A stretch of 64,000 nt of DNA, taken from the NCBI GenBank assembly GCA_945897365.1, contig CAMDFD010000001.1:1-64000 (forward strand). The letters are read 5' to 3'. The stretch is from Bordetella parapertussis. Its GTDB lineage: Bacteria > Pseudomonadota > Gammaproteobacteria > Burkholderiales > Burkholderiaceae_B. Below, in pieces: positions 15,956 to 24,778 of this stretch. Each line of letters begins with the position of its first letter. The stretch's first letter is position 1. The notes below the pieces were generated by a model that was given only the letters and a program-made list of their open reading frames with translations, had not been told where the DNA came from and searched no databases. The translations under genes and the position numbers were made by a program.

Positions 15956-17452
15956 ATGAAACGCCTACTTTACATTACGCTCTTGACCATAGTGTTAAGC
16001 GCAATCGCCACAACTGCACGAGCACAGGGCGCAATCCGCGTCGCCGTTGGCACATCATTTAATCAACTCGATCCAGCCTTAACAACAATAGGCGATGAGT
16101 ATGTTTATGTACATCTCGTCTTCAATGGCTTGACCCGTATTGATCACAGTCTGAACGTGAAGCCTGACCTTGCTGAAAGCTGGACCGTGTCAGAAGATCT
16201 AAAAAAGTGGACCTTCAAACTCAAGCCAAATGTTAAGTTTCATCATGGCCGTACGCTAGACGCCGACGACGTTGTCGCCACCATTACCCGTATTCTCGAT
16301 CCAAAAACCGGATCGCGTGCGCGGTCTAATTTAGACATGATTGAGTCGGTTAATGCAATCGACCCGTTAACTGTGAGTTTCACACTCAAACTCTCTTACG
16401 CTGGCTTTGCCGACATTTTTGCTGATCGGCAACTAAGAATTATCGCAAAAGACCAGATCGCAAGCCTATCGACCCAACCAATCGGCACGGGTCCGTTTGT
16501 TTTTAAATCTTGGGCGCCTGGCGATCGTATGGAGTTGACTAAAAATGCGAATTACTTTGAAACGAGTTTGCCCAAGTTAAGCGCAGTAACCATCAGGGTG
16601 ATTCCTGAAGCCGCCGCGCGTATTGCAGCGCTCGAGTCGGGTGCAATCGATATCGTCTGGAACTTACCCTACGAATCAGTTGAGAAACTTAAAAAAAATC
16701 CGACGGTTCGCGTGGATAGCGTATCGACGGCTACTTGGGATGGCATTATTATCAACAACGAACGTCCACCTTTTAACGACGTGCGTGTACGCCGCGCACT
16801 CGCCCTGACCATTGATAAAGAGGCGCTCGTCGAACTTGCATTATTTGGCCAAGGCGCACCCACGCATAGTCCGATTCCTCCAAGCCATCCTTACTTCAAT
16901 AAAAACATCGGCTTTAAGGGCCCAGATATTGCTGCAGCCAAAAAATTACTAACAGAAGCAGGCTACCCCAATGGCTTTGACGTTTCATTGCCTGTGCCAC
17001 TAGAACGTGAGCAACGCGTTCGCTTGGGCGTTGCAGTCAGAGATATGGCTCGTGCTGCCGGCATTCGTATCAACGTCGAACGGGTTCCGTTCGCTTCATA
17101 CGCAGCCAATGTATCGGGAAAGGCGCAAATCTACATCGATGGCTATTTTGCCCGACCCACAATCGACGCGGCACTTTACCCATTTTTTCATTCTGCGGGT
17201 AGTTGGAATCGTCAACTTTGGCGTTTTAAAGACGAACGCGCGGATAAAATTTTGGACGATGCCCGCAAAACTACCGACGAAGCCAGCCGCAAGGTCTTGT
17301 TTGAACAGTTTCAAACGATTGTCAACGACTCAGTACCTGGGGTCATCGCCTACTCTGCTGCGCACGTGAACGGTGTGCGAAAGAGCGTTGAGAACTTCAA
17401 GTCGACTCCGATGCAGTGGTTGGAACTCAAAGAGGTCAATTTAAGTAAATAG
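15956..17452 (+). CDS. ABC importer substrate-binding protein, peptide/opine type (SBP_bac_5)
   Basis: A 498-residue periplasmic binding protein with signal peptide ending ATTARAQG. Family 5 marks are FNQLDPALTTIGDEY, HLVFNGLTRID, PDLAESWTVSEDLKKWTF, FHHGRTLDADDVVATI and IGTGPFVFKSWAPGDRMELT. Its RBS (GGAG) lies directly upstream. Proteins of this family bind di/oligopeptides, opines, nickel or glutathione. It is followed by two permeases and a fused ATPase, so the whole importer is present. The flanking hydrolases suggest an amide- or peptide-like ligand that is then deaminated or cut in the cytoplasm. Confidence 0.93.
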   Translation: MKRLLYITLLTIVLSAIATTARAQGAIRVAVGTSFNQLDPALTTIGDEYVYVHLVFNGLTRIDHSLNVKPDLAESWTVSEDLKKWTFKLKPNVKFHHGRTLDADDVVATITRILDPKTGSRARSNLDMIESVNAIDPLTVSFTLKLSYAGFADIFADRQLRIIAKDQIASLSTQPIGTGPFVFKSWAPGDRMELTKNANYFETSLPKLSAVTIRVIPEAAARIAALESGAIDIVWNLPYESVEKLKKNPTVRVDSVSTATWDGIIINNERPPFNDVRVRRALALTIDKEALVELALFGQGAPTHSPIPPSHPYFNKNIGFKGPDIAAAKKLLTEAGYPNGFDVSLPVPLEREQRVRLGVAVRDMARAAGIRINVERVPFASYAANVSGKAQIYIDGYFARPTIDAALYPFFHSAGSWNRQLWRFKDERADKILDDARKTTDEASRKVLFEQFQTIVNDSVPGVIAYSAAHVNGVRKSVENFKSTPMQWLELKEVNLSK

Positions 17453-17469
17453 GTTACAGGCCAAGCGTG

Positions 17470-18426
17470 ATGGGTTCTTATATTTTTCGACGACTGCTCG
17501 CAGTGTTGGGTGTCTTGCTTGCGGTATCTGTGTTGGTATTTGCGATTTCATCGCTCTTGCCTGCAAACGTCGCCTATCTTATTCTTGGTCCGTTCGCCCC
17601 GCCCGAACAGGTACGTGTTCTTGAATTACGCTTAGGTCTGACTGACCCGATCTGGCAGCAATATTGGCGTTGGGTGAGCGGGTTTCTCTCTGGCGACCTA
17701 GGCCAATCGATGTTGATGAATCGCCCAATTGCTCCTCTTTTAGCAGAGGCTATTGGCCATTCACTCATTCTCACACTGAGTTCCTTCGTCTTAATCGCCG
17801 CGATTGGTGTCACCTTGGGCATCGTCGCTGCGCTGCATCACGGCAAACCCTTGGATCACGGCGTATCTATCATTACTTACCTCGGTGTGGCGGTGCCAGA
17901 GTTCTTCTGGGCGATTGTTGTGATCATGGTATTTGCGGGCTGGCTCGGCTGGCTTCCCTCTTCCGGTTATGAACCGCTTGCGAGTGGCTTCTGGGTTTGG
18001 GCGCAGCACCTTATCGCGCCGACCTTAACGCTTGTCTTTGCTCACTTGGCTCACGTATCAAGATTGACGCGCTCAAGCATGATCGAAATCATGCAGAGTC
18101 CTTACATTATTGCTGCGCGGGCCAAGGGACTACCAGAGCGCATCATCGTCAGACATCACGCATTGCGTAACGCACTGCTGCCAACCATCACCGTATTAGC
18201 GTTGGATTTTGGTCGACTAATGGGTGGCATCGTCGTCGTAGAAACCGTGTTTGGCTACCCAGGGCTCGGTCGACTCATTGTCTTCTCGATTCAAAATCGA
18301 GATCTGCCCACTTTGCAGGCTGCAATCTTAGTTGTTGCCGCAATCTATGCTCTTGCTAATTTAACGGCAGACTTGTTGTACGCGCGGTTAAACCCAAAGA
18401 TTCGTTATGGCAGAAATGTCTCCTGA
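17470..18426 (+). CDS. ABC transporter permease, DppB-like
   Basis: This permease is 318 residues from the ATG at 17470 (a GTG one codon earlier is possible). It has the fixed N-terminal pattern SYIFRRLLAVLGVLLAVSVL, six hydrophobic segments, and the cytoplasmic EAA loop ending with ARAKGLPERIIVRHHALRNA (near residues 217-236). GGIVVVETVFGYPGLGRL near the end is also typical. It forms the inner-membrane channel with the next gene, which it overlaps by 20 bp. Confidence 0.93.
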   Translation: MGSYIFRRLLAVLGVLLAVSVLVFAISSLLPANVAYLILGPFAPPEQVRVLELRLGLTDPIWQQYWRWVSGFLSGDLGQSMLMNRPIAPLLAEAIGHSLILTLSSFVLIAAIGVTLGIVAALHHGKPLDHGVSIITYLGVAVPEFFWAIVVIMVFAGWLGWLPSSGYEPLASGFWVWAQHLIAPTLTLVFAHLAHVSRLTRSSMIEIMQSPYIIAARAKGLPERIIVRHHALRNALLPTITVLALDFGRLMGGIVVVETVFGYPGLGRLIVFSIQNRDLPTLQAAILVVAAIYALANLTADLLYARLNPKIRYGRNVS

Positions 18427-19294
18427 CACCACCAACGTCCCCGACCGCTCAGCGCGCAGCCTAGGCCGTAAGCCTATGTCTTTACAATTAAAGATTGGTC
18501 TGCTGTTAACCCTGACGATTGTTATGCTTGGTTTGCTTGCCCCGTGGATCGCGCCCCATCCCTGGGATACCATCTCGATCAAGTCTAGATTCTTGCCTCC
18601 GAATTCAACCTATTGGCTTGGAACAGACGAGTTTGGTCGAGATGTTTTAAGTCGAGTCCTGATGGGCACCGGGCTGTCAATCGCAATGGGGGTGAGCGCC
18701 ACCCTGGTCAGTCTGGCAATCGGCATCCCAATTGGCTTAGCAGCAGGGTATTTTCAAGGACGTACCGATGAAGTCTTGATGCGCTTTGCGGACGTACTGA
18801 TGGCTGTGCCACCAATTATGTTGGGCCTATTGGTACTCGCAGTCACCCCGCCCAGTCTTTGGAAAACTGCGCTCACCGTCGGGTTTGTCTATATTCCTCC
18901 GATTGCGCGTGTCACACGCAGCGTGACACTCTCTTTAGCGCATGAAGATTTTATTCAGGCAGCAAAAGCGCGCGCCGAAACAAACACTTATATTTTATTT
19001 CGCGAGCTGCTACCTAACGCCTGGCCACCCCTGATTGTTGAAGCAAGTCTGCGCGTCACTTATGCGATTCTTCTTGGCTCTGCTCTGAGTTTTCTTGGTC
19101 TCGGTGCACAGCCGCCTAGCTCAGATTGGGGGCTCATGATTTCCGAAGCCCGATCCTTTATTGATCGCGCTCCTTGGATTGCCTTAGCGCCAGGTTTGGC
19201 CATGTGTGCTCTGGTGATCGGTGTCAATCTGATCGGAGACGGTGCGCGCGAATACCTTGATCCGCGGCTCAAAGCGGGTGTTGGCAAAGCCTAG
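18407..19294 (+). CDS. ABC transporter permease, DppC-like
   Basis: A 295-residue permease. After an N-terminal tail there are DppC marks: WLGTDEFGRDVLSRVLMGT near residue 70, the EAA loop VTLSLAHEDFIQAAKARAET near 180, ALSFLGLGAQPPSSDWGLM near 230 and IGVNLIGDGAREYLDPRLK at the end. It starts inside the DppB-like gene, so the pair is translationally coupled. The next gene starts 1 bp after its stop. Confidence 0.93.
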   Translation: MAEMSPDTTNVPDRSARSLGRKPMSLQLKIGLLLTLTIVMLGLLAPWIAPHPWDTISIKSRFLPPNSTYWLGTDEFGRDVLSRVLMGTGLSIAMGVSATLVSLAIGIPIGLAAGYFQGRTDEVLMRFADVLMAVPPIMLGLLVLAVTPPSLWKTALTVGFVYIPPIARVTRSVTLSLAHEDFIQAAKARAETNTYILFRELLPNAWPPLIVEASLRVTYAILLGSALSFLGLGAQPPSSDWGLMISEARSFIDRAPWIALAPGLAMCALVIGVNLIGDGAREYLDPRLKAGVGKA

Positions 19295-19295
19295 C

Positions 19296-21140
19296 ATGCT
19301 AAACATCGACAACTTAAGCCTTCAATATCGTAGCCACTCTGGCCTAGTGCAGGCTTTATCTAACGTGTCGATAAAGGTACGAAAAGGCTCAACTCTTGCT
19401 ATTGTTGGCGAATCAGGTTCTGGGAAAAGTACGATCGCGCTCGCCGCGATGGGTTTATTACCTCATGAAGCGCAGATATCGAACGGATCGATTTTGTTTG
19501 ACGGTCAAAATATCTTAATGATGACACCTGAGCAACGCCGCCACGTTCGTGGTGCTCAAATCGGGCTAGTTTTTCAAGACCCTTTTGCAGTCTTGAACCC
19601 TTCGCTAACAGTTGGCGATCAAGTCAGCGAAGGTCTCATTTATCATCTCGGTCTAAGTAAAACTCAAGCGTTAGCGCGTGCGATAGAGCTTTTGGATGAA
19701 GTGGGTATTGCTCGACCTGCGATTGTCGCCAAAGCCTATCCACATGAGCTGTCAGGAGGGATGCGACAGCGCGCTTTGATCGCTGGCGCCTTGGCTGCAG
19801 AACCACAGTTTCTGATCTTAGATGAACCAACCACTGCACTAGATGTGACGATCGAAGCACAGATTCTCGATCTGCTTCAATCGCTTCAAGCTCAACGTAG
19901 CTTAACGATGTTATTCATCAGCCATAATCTTGGTGTTGTCAAACGCGTTGCCGATGAGGTTGCCGTTCTGTATGCAGGCGAAATTATTGAGCAAGGCGCG
20001 ACGACCGAGGTACTTTTCGAGTCTCGACACCCTTACACAAAAGGTCTCATCGCAGCTGTTCCATCGCTGCGAAACCCAAAGATTGGCCCACTCGCTTCAA
20101 TCGCAGGACGACTTCCGGACCTGAGAGTGCTTCCGACGGGTTGTCGCTTTGCTCCTCGTTGTCCGTTTGTCACTTCGGGTTGCGACAGCCTTCAAACACT
20201 AACACGACTTGAACAACATCACTCAGTTCGCTGTCACGCCAGTGCATCATTGCGACATCAACCGTGGCCGGTCAGTGCTGCGCCCACCCAGCAAGCGGGC
20301 ATCACGCAGAGCTCGAAAACTATTGTTGAAGCAAAAAATTTGCAAAAGACATTCCGACAATCCACAGGGAAAATATATTTTAAAAACTTCTTGCCTAAAA
20401 TAAAATATGACGAACACCACGCTGTTGACCAAGTCTCTTTAAAAATTAGGGCTGGTGAAGTTCTTGGCTTAGTCGGCGAGTCTGGCTCTGGAAAAACAAC
20501 TTTAGGGCGCACCATTCTGCGGTTGCTAGAGCCCACGAGCGGTGAAATCAATATTGACGGAAAAAATATCAGTCAAACTGCGCAGTCTCAACTCACAGAC
20601 ATGAGAAGATGCGCGCAAATTGTTTTTCAAAATCCGGATTCGTCGTTAAATCCTCGAAAAACGGTCAGACAGCTATTGACTCGACCGATCGAAAGATTTC
20701 AACTCGTCTCCCACGATAAGATTCCAGCCAGAATTCATAATTTGCTTGATCTGGTTCGCCTGCCGCATCACTATGCTGATCGTTACCCTCATCAAATGAG
20801 TGGTGGCGAAAAGCAACGTGTCAGCATAGCGTGCGCGCTTGCCACCGAACCGCGTTTTATTGTTTGTGACGAGCCTGTATCAGCGCTCGACGTCTCTGTA
20901 CAGGCTGCGATCGTCAACCTCTTGAGCGATCTGCGGGATCGTTTGCAAGTCGCCTATTTATTTATCTCCCATGATATCTCTGTCGTCGCTCACTTGGCCG
21001 ATCGCATTGCTGTGATGAAAAACGGCCAGATCGTTGAGATTGGTGATACGCGAACGATCATCGAACAACCGAGCCATCCCTATACTATTAAGCTTCTTTC
21101 GGCTGTACCTAGTCTTGAAAGGCGTTCATCCGCGTATTAA
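19296..21140 (+). CDS. Fused dipeptide-type ABC transporter ATPase (DppD-DppF fusion)
   Basis: The protein has 614 residues and two complete ATPase domains. The first has GESGSGKST, LSGGMRQRALIAGAL and LILDEPTTALD, followed by the oligopeptide-type C-terminal metal-like domain with CRFAPRCPF. The second has GESGSGKTT, MSGGEKQRVSIACAL and VCDEPVSALD. A linker of about 60 residues joins them. In many bacteria the two are separate genes; fusions like this occur in the GsiA-type and Rhizobium/Burkholderia importers. The start at 19296 follows the permease stop directly. It powers the importer made by the three genes before it. Confidence 0.93.
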   Translation: MLNIDNLSLQYRSHSGLVQALSNVSIKVRKGSTLAIVGESGSGKSTIALAAMGLLPHEAQISNGSILFDGQNILMMTPEQRRHVRGAQIGLVFQDPFAVLNPSLTVGDQVSEGLIYHLGLSKTQALARAIELLDEVGIARPAIVAKAYPHELSGGMRQRALIAGALAAEPQFLILDEPTTALDVTIEAQILDLLQSLQAQRSLTMLFISHNLGVVKRVADEVAVLYAGEIIEQGATTEVLFESRHPYTKGLIAAVPSLRNPKIGPLASIAGRLPDLRVLPTGCRFAPRCPFVTSGCDSLQTLTRLEQHHSVRCHASASLRHQPWPVSAAPTQQAGITQSSKTIVEAKNLQKTFRQSTGKIYFKNFLPKIKYDEHHAVDQVSLKIRAGEVLGLVGESGSGKTTLGRTILRLLEPTSGEINIDGKNISQTAQSQLTDMRRCAQIVFQNPDSSLNPRKTVRQLLTRPIERFQLVSHDKIPARIHNLLDLVRLPHHYADRYPHQMSGGEKQRVSIACALATEPRFIVCDEPVSALDVSVQAAIVNLLSDLRDRLQVAYLFISHDISVVAHLADRIAVMKNGQIVEIGDTRTIIEQPSHPYTIKLLSAVPSLERRSSAY

Positions 21141-21154
21141 ACGGAGTCATTGCT

Positions 21155-22534
21155 ATGTCTGACGATCTTTATGCAAAGCAGCTCGCAAAATTTATTACCC
21201 GTACTCGCTACCTTGATCTCAGTCAGACTGTCAGTCATAAAGCACTCGTTCACACATTAGATACCTTTGGTGCAGCACTGGCGGGCAGCACTTCAAGCGA
21301 GGCAAAGTTAGCGCGCACGACCTTTTGCGCTGCGCAAGAGACTGGCGCGTCGCTGTGCTGGGGAACTTCGCAACGCCTCTCTGCGCGCAGTGCTGCGCTT
21401 GTCAACGGAATCGCCGCACACGCTTTCGAGCTTGATGACACCGGAGGTTGCGATCACTCGGGGGCGGTAGTATTGCCAGCATTGATGGCCTTAATACCGA
21501 CACTTGAGCGCCAAGTCACTGGCAAAGAACTTTTGACGGCGATCACGGTCGGCTACGATGTTGGGCGCCGAGTGCTCGAGTCGTTTGGTGGCTATCGGCC
21601 GCATAACGAAGCTGGCTGGCATTCAACCGGTACCTGCGGTGTGTTTGGCGCTGCGGCTGCCGCGGCCAATCTGTTACAACTTACAACTGAACAAACAATA
21701 TCTTGCCTGGGCTTAGCGGGTAGTTTTTCGAGCGGCCTCTGGGGTTTCGTGCACGATGGCACGATGGCAAAAAAAGTTCATGCCGGTCGCGCTGCAGAGG
21801 GCGGCGTGCTTGCCGCACTTTTAGCCCGAGGTGGCATGACTGGCCCCCGAAAGGTGTTCGAAGATGTATGGGGAGGATTCTTCAATACCTACGGCCGTGA
21901 AGCCATCGACCGACACGCTTTAGTTCAAGCGCTCGGTCAAGACTGGAGGATGATGAACTGTGCGATCAAGCCATATGCCTCGTGTCGCGATACACATGCG
22001 GCCATCGATGCCATTGATCGCTTAGTCAGAGCACACCAGATTTCGCCTCAGGAGGTAAAAGAGATTCATATTCGTCTCAATACTTTTCTAGCTGGTATGG
22101 TGGGTGGGCGTGATGTTTCAACCCTACCTGCAGCGCAAATGAGCTTGCCATACGCCGTGTCAGCCCGTCTCTGTCTGGGTCAGGCGAGTCTTCAATCCTA
22201 CTCGGATGAGAATCGTCAATCCGAGCAGCTACGAGCAATGATCGACCGAGTGATCATTGATATTGATGATTCTGTTCAGGCCAGTTTTAGCAGCGAGGTA
22301 TCGATTGTGACGACCGATCATAGAATACTGAAGGAGTCAACCAGTGTTGCATTAGGCGCTCCGACAAACCCCTTAACTCAAGACGCCTTAATAGAAAAAT
22401 TTATGGTGCTTGCGCGTTATGTTCTGTCAGATGAACAGTCGTTGCGTCTAGCTGTCACACTGCAGAATCTCGATACCCTAGAAGACTCTGCCCATTTACT
22501 GCGACTACTCGAGCCAACCGCCGATAATATTTAA
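21155..22534 (+). CDS. MmgE/PrpD-family protein
   Basis: A 459-residue member of the MmgE/PrpD family, whose known members are 2-methylcitrate dehydratase and cis-aconitate/epimerase-like enzymes acting on organic acids. Family blocks seen are HTLDTFGAALAGSTSSEAKL near residue 30, AALVNGIAAHAFELDDTGG near 80, GWHSTGTCGVFGAAAAAANL near 150, KKVHAGRAAEGGVLAALLAR and KPYASCRDTHAAIDA near 270. It ends the operon 14 bp after the ATPase and overlaps the stop of a convergent dead integrase by 4 bp. It probably handles an acid formed by the hydrolases upstream. Confidence 0.88.
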   Translation: MSDDLYAKQLAKFITRTRYLDLSQTVSHKALVHTLDTFGAALAGSTSSEAKLARTTFCAAQETGASLCWGTSQRLSARSAALVNGIAAHAFELDDTGGCDHSGAVVLPALMALIPTLERQVTGKELLTAITVGYDVGRRVLESFGGYRPHNEAGWHSTGTCGVFGAAAAAANLLQLTTEQTISCLGLAGSFSSGLWGFVHDGTMAKKVHAGRAAEGGVLAALLARGGMTGPRKVFEDVWGGFFNTYGREAIDRHALVQALGQDWRMMNCAIKPYASCRDTHAAIDAIDRLVRAHQISPQEVKEIHIRLNTFLAGMVGGRDVSTLPAAQMSLPYAVSARLCLGQASLQSYSDENRQSEQLRAMIDRVIIDIDDSVQASFSSEVSIVTTDHRILKESTSVALGAPTNPLTQDALIEKFMVLARYVLSDEQSLRLAVTLQNLDTLEDSAHLLRLLEPTADNI

Positions 22535-23466
22535 CCTGGATAATCGTTGTGGCAATAATTAGCCCAGTCACTCATCAGCAGTTTTTGTTTGTCCAAATTT
22601 TCGCTACGCTGATAGGCGGCTTCAGCCTGATGAACAATTGAGTGAGAGAGTGCTTGCTCGATAACTTCTCTCTTTAGATCAGTTGTTTCACCCGCCCAGT
22701 CTCTAAACGAAGAGCGAAACCCGCTGACGGTCAGACTAGTATGGCCAAGTGTGCCTTGAAGAAAAGCCATCATCGCAGCGTTAGATAATGGTTGAGGGAC
22801 GCGGACTTGATCTTTCCGCCTGCTGCGACCGTTAAAGACATAAGGTGATCCATCGATACGGGTGAGTGATTTCAGCAAGTCAATTGCTTGCGGCGATAGC
22901 GGTACACGATGCTCTTTCTCTCTTTTTATTCTGTCTTCAGTAATGACCCAAAGCTCTTTCTCAAAATCAAACTCACTCCACTTTGCCTCAATGACTTCGC
23001 TGGTTATGGTCGCAGTCAAAATACAAAATATGAGTGTTTGCGCTGACAAGATCGGATTCGCTCCGATAGTCTTAAAAAGCGCGGGCACTTCTATATATGG
23101 CATTGCCGGGTGATGCTTTACTCTTCTCCGTTTGCTGATAGTCGGCAGTAGCACTTGTAGCTTACCTTTCCATCTAGCGGGATTCTCGCCTGAGCTATAC
23201 CCCATCACGCTAGCCTAGTCCATTACGTTTTCGATTCGCCCCCGAATCCGAGGCGCAGTTTCATTTTTTGTTGACCAGATTGGCTTTAGTATTTCCACAA
23301 CGTGTAGTGCTTTGAGATTGTCACGCTCAGTGCGTGGATCAACTCCTTTGCGCGCCTGACGCCGATACTCAGAAGCTTGATCTCGCGCCTCAGCAAGGGA
23401 CACGTCTTTTAGTGGACCCAGTCCGATACTGTTCTTGCCGCCCGTACCCCAGCGAAAGATCCAGCA
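22531..23466 (-). pseudogene. Phage-P4-type tyrosine integrase, inactivated
   Basis: One minus-strand frame runs from 23466 to 22531 with a single in-frame TAG (23215-23217) where the family usually has tryptophan (RIENVMD-stop-ASVMGYSSGENPARW). The N-terminal part has FRWGTGGKNSIGLGPLKDVS and LAEARDQASEYRRQARKG of the DUF4102/P4 integrases, but sequence before it is missing. In the catalytic domain the first arginine (usually in TARTSEVI) is isoleucine in ATITSEVIEAKW and the histidine (HGFRSSFRDWA) is serine in VSGFRSSFRDWAGE; the tyrosine region AAYQRS remains. So the enzyme is dead in several ways. It marks an old integration next to the importer operon. Confidence 0.85.
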
Positions 23467-23491
23467 TTAGATAAATTTATACAATGCTGGA
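23460..23491. repeat. 9-bp perfect inverted repeat at the 5' break of the integrase
   Basis: TCCAGCATT (23460-23468) and AATGCTGGA (23483-23491) are separated by 14 AT-rich bases. It sits exactly where homology to the integrase N-terminus begins, so it may be a footprint of a later insertion or a stem that forms in the DNA. No terminator T-run follows. Confidence 0.6.
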
Positions 23492-23578
23492 CACTAGTGG
23501 AATGAAATATAAAAATATAAACATAAAAAGACACTTCAAGTCACACTATTAGTGCTGTTTGTAGCTGATTTCATCAGG

Positions 23579-24514
23579 TCACCTAAAACTACATTGGTAT
23601 TGCTGACGATAGTTCAATTCTGCACGATCAAGTCCAAGAGCCGCCATAAGATAAACCCCTCTTAGGTCTCCGCTTAGAGCCGTCATTAATCCATATCTTG
23701 GCATATCTGCCTCTCCATTTGGCAGCATTTGAGAGGCTTTTTCAAAAAGGTCAATATTGAGATAAGGATCATCGACTGAACTATTAGGTACATAGCGGAC
23801 TAAAAAATCATATCCGTTAATGCTTACATGCTGGGTTATTTCAGGGTTTGTATTTAGCATTAGCATGGCTTGCTGGTATTCCTGCGTCAAGGTCCCCATG
23901 TGGATATGCAACTGATGTTGGCCTCTGGTTAGCGCAGATTGGATAAGCAGCCCCAAAGTTTCTCTAGGGTAGGGTGGTTGCATAGTAGATTGCGATGCAA
24001 GGTAGGCCTCTCGCCAATAATTAACGGTTGATCTTCGATTTTTATCTTCGACACCAATGACGGGATCAAGTGCCCATAGAATAAATCGACAGCCCTCATC
24101 TTGTGCTCTTGGATAGAGGTCTGGATTTTGGAAACGTAAATCATGCTGCAATGCTAATCGATGACCGTCCGAGTTATAAATCTTAAAAAGACCTTGAGTG
24201 TCACCGCAGCTTGTACCGGCACATATATTGCTCCGAAGAAATGAATCGACACGACAGGATTTGTGGGTGATATTTAATGGATCTAAGCAGCTGTTGCATT
24301 GATTGATAACTTGATCATCTATATTGCTTGATGATGGCGAATACCAGTGATTTTGATCAGGGTTTTGACTTTCACTGTTAATGCTTTGACACTGAAATGT
24401 TTGGGATGCTACAGGCTGGTTTTCTGTGCTGGTATTGGTGTTATTTCCGTCGCCGCAAGAAAGCAGAAACGGAATAATGAGTAATAGCGAAACTCTGTTC
24501 AAAATTGCTTGCAT
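23579..24514 (-). CDS. CDP-diacylglycerol diphosphatase-like lipoprotein
   Basis: A 311-residue protein with the lipoprotein signal MQAILNRVSLLLIIPFLLSC and a Thr/Asn-rich linker. The remainder resembles Cdh (CDP-alcohol pyrophosphatase, a HIT-superfamily enzyme): DDQVINQCNSCLDPLN, then CRFILWALDPVIGVEDKN, YPRETLGLLIQSAL and the histidine motif HQLHIHMG at about residues 199-206. Cdh splits CDP-diacylglycerol into CMP and phosphatidate at the periplasmic face. Two Cys pairs (CNSC and CAGTSC) not typical of E. coli Cdh may form disulfides. The sequence is AT-rich compared with its surroundings. The family assignment is by pattern and could extend to a relative with another nucleotide-lipid substrate. 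Confidence 0.65.
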   Translation of the reverse strand: MQAILNRVSLLLIIPFLLSCGDGNNTNTSTENQPVASQTFQCQSINSESQNPDQNHWYSPSSSNIDDQVINQCNSCLDPLNITHKSCRVDSFLRSNICAGTSCGDTQGLFKIYNSDGHRLALQHDLRFQNPDLYPRAQDEGCRFILWALDPVIGVEDKNRRSTVNYWREAYLASQSTMQPPYPRETLGLLIQSALTRGQHQLHIHMGTLTQEYQQAMLMLNTNPEITQHVSINGYDFLVRYVPNSSVDDPYLNIDLFEKASQMLPNGEADMPRYGLMTALSGDLRGVYLMAALGLDRAELNYRQQYQCSFR

Positions 24515-24778
24515 TCTTGCTCTTTATATTTGACGGCAGTCAAGATGGTGCGATATGCCATTAATGACTATGCGCAAGCCGACTTAATCAGCAGTATTGT
24601 TGCTGGGACTTATTTTCTAGAGCTTACCAACACGCGGACGTCGTATTCTGGTCGGTTTCTATTTGACACTGACCCGAGACTGTGAAGCAAAAAACCTGAG
24701 ATTTCAGCACCACATGCGGTTTATGATAGGGTATGTTAAGCCCCGCCAATATTCCGAACATCTACCGGAACATCCATC
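24515..24778. other. Promoter-bearing intergenic region with a doubtful small open frame
   Basis: This separates the divergent lipoprotein and RidA-like genes. A plus-strand frame at 24545-24685 would encode 46 residues (MVRYAINDYAQADLISSIVA and more), with no clear ribosome-binding site and no recognised family; it could be a gene remnant. TTTATGATAGGGTATGTTAA near 24720 could supply promoter elements for the RidA-like gene. Otherwise I see nothing. Confidence 0.35.
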
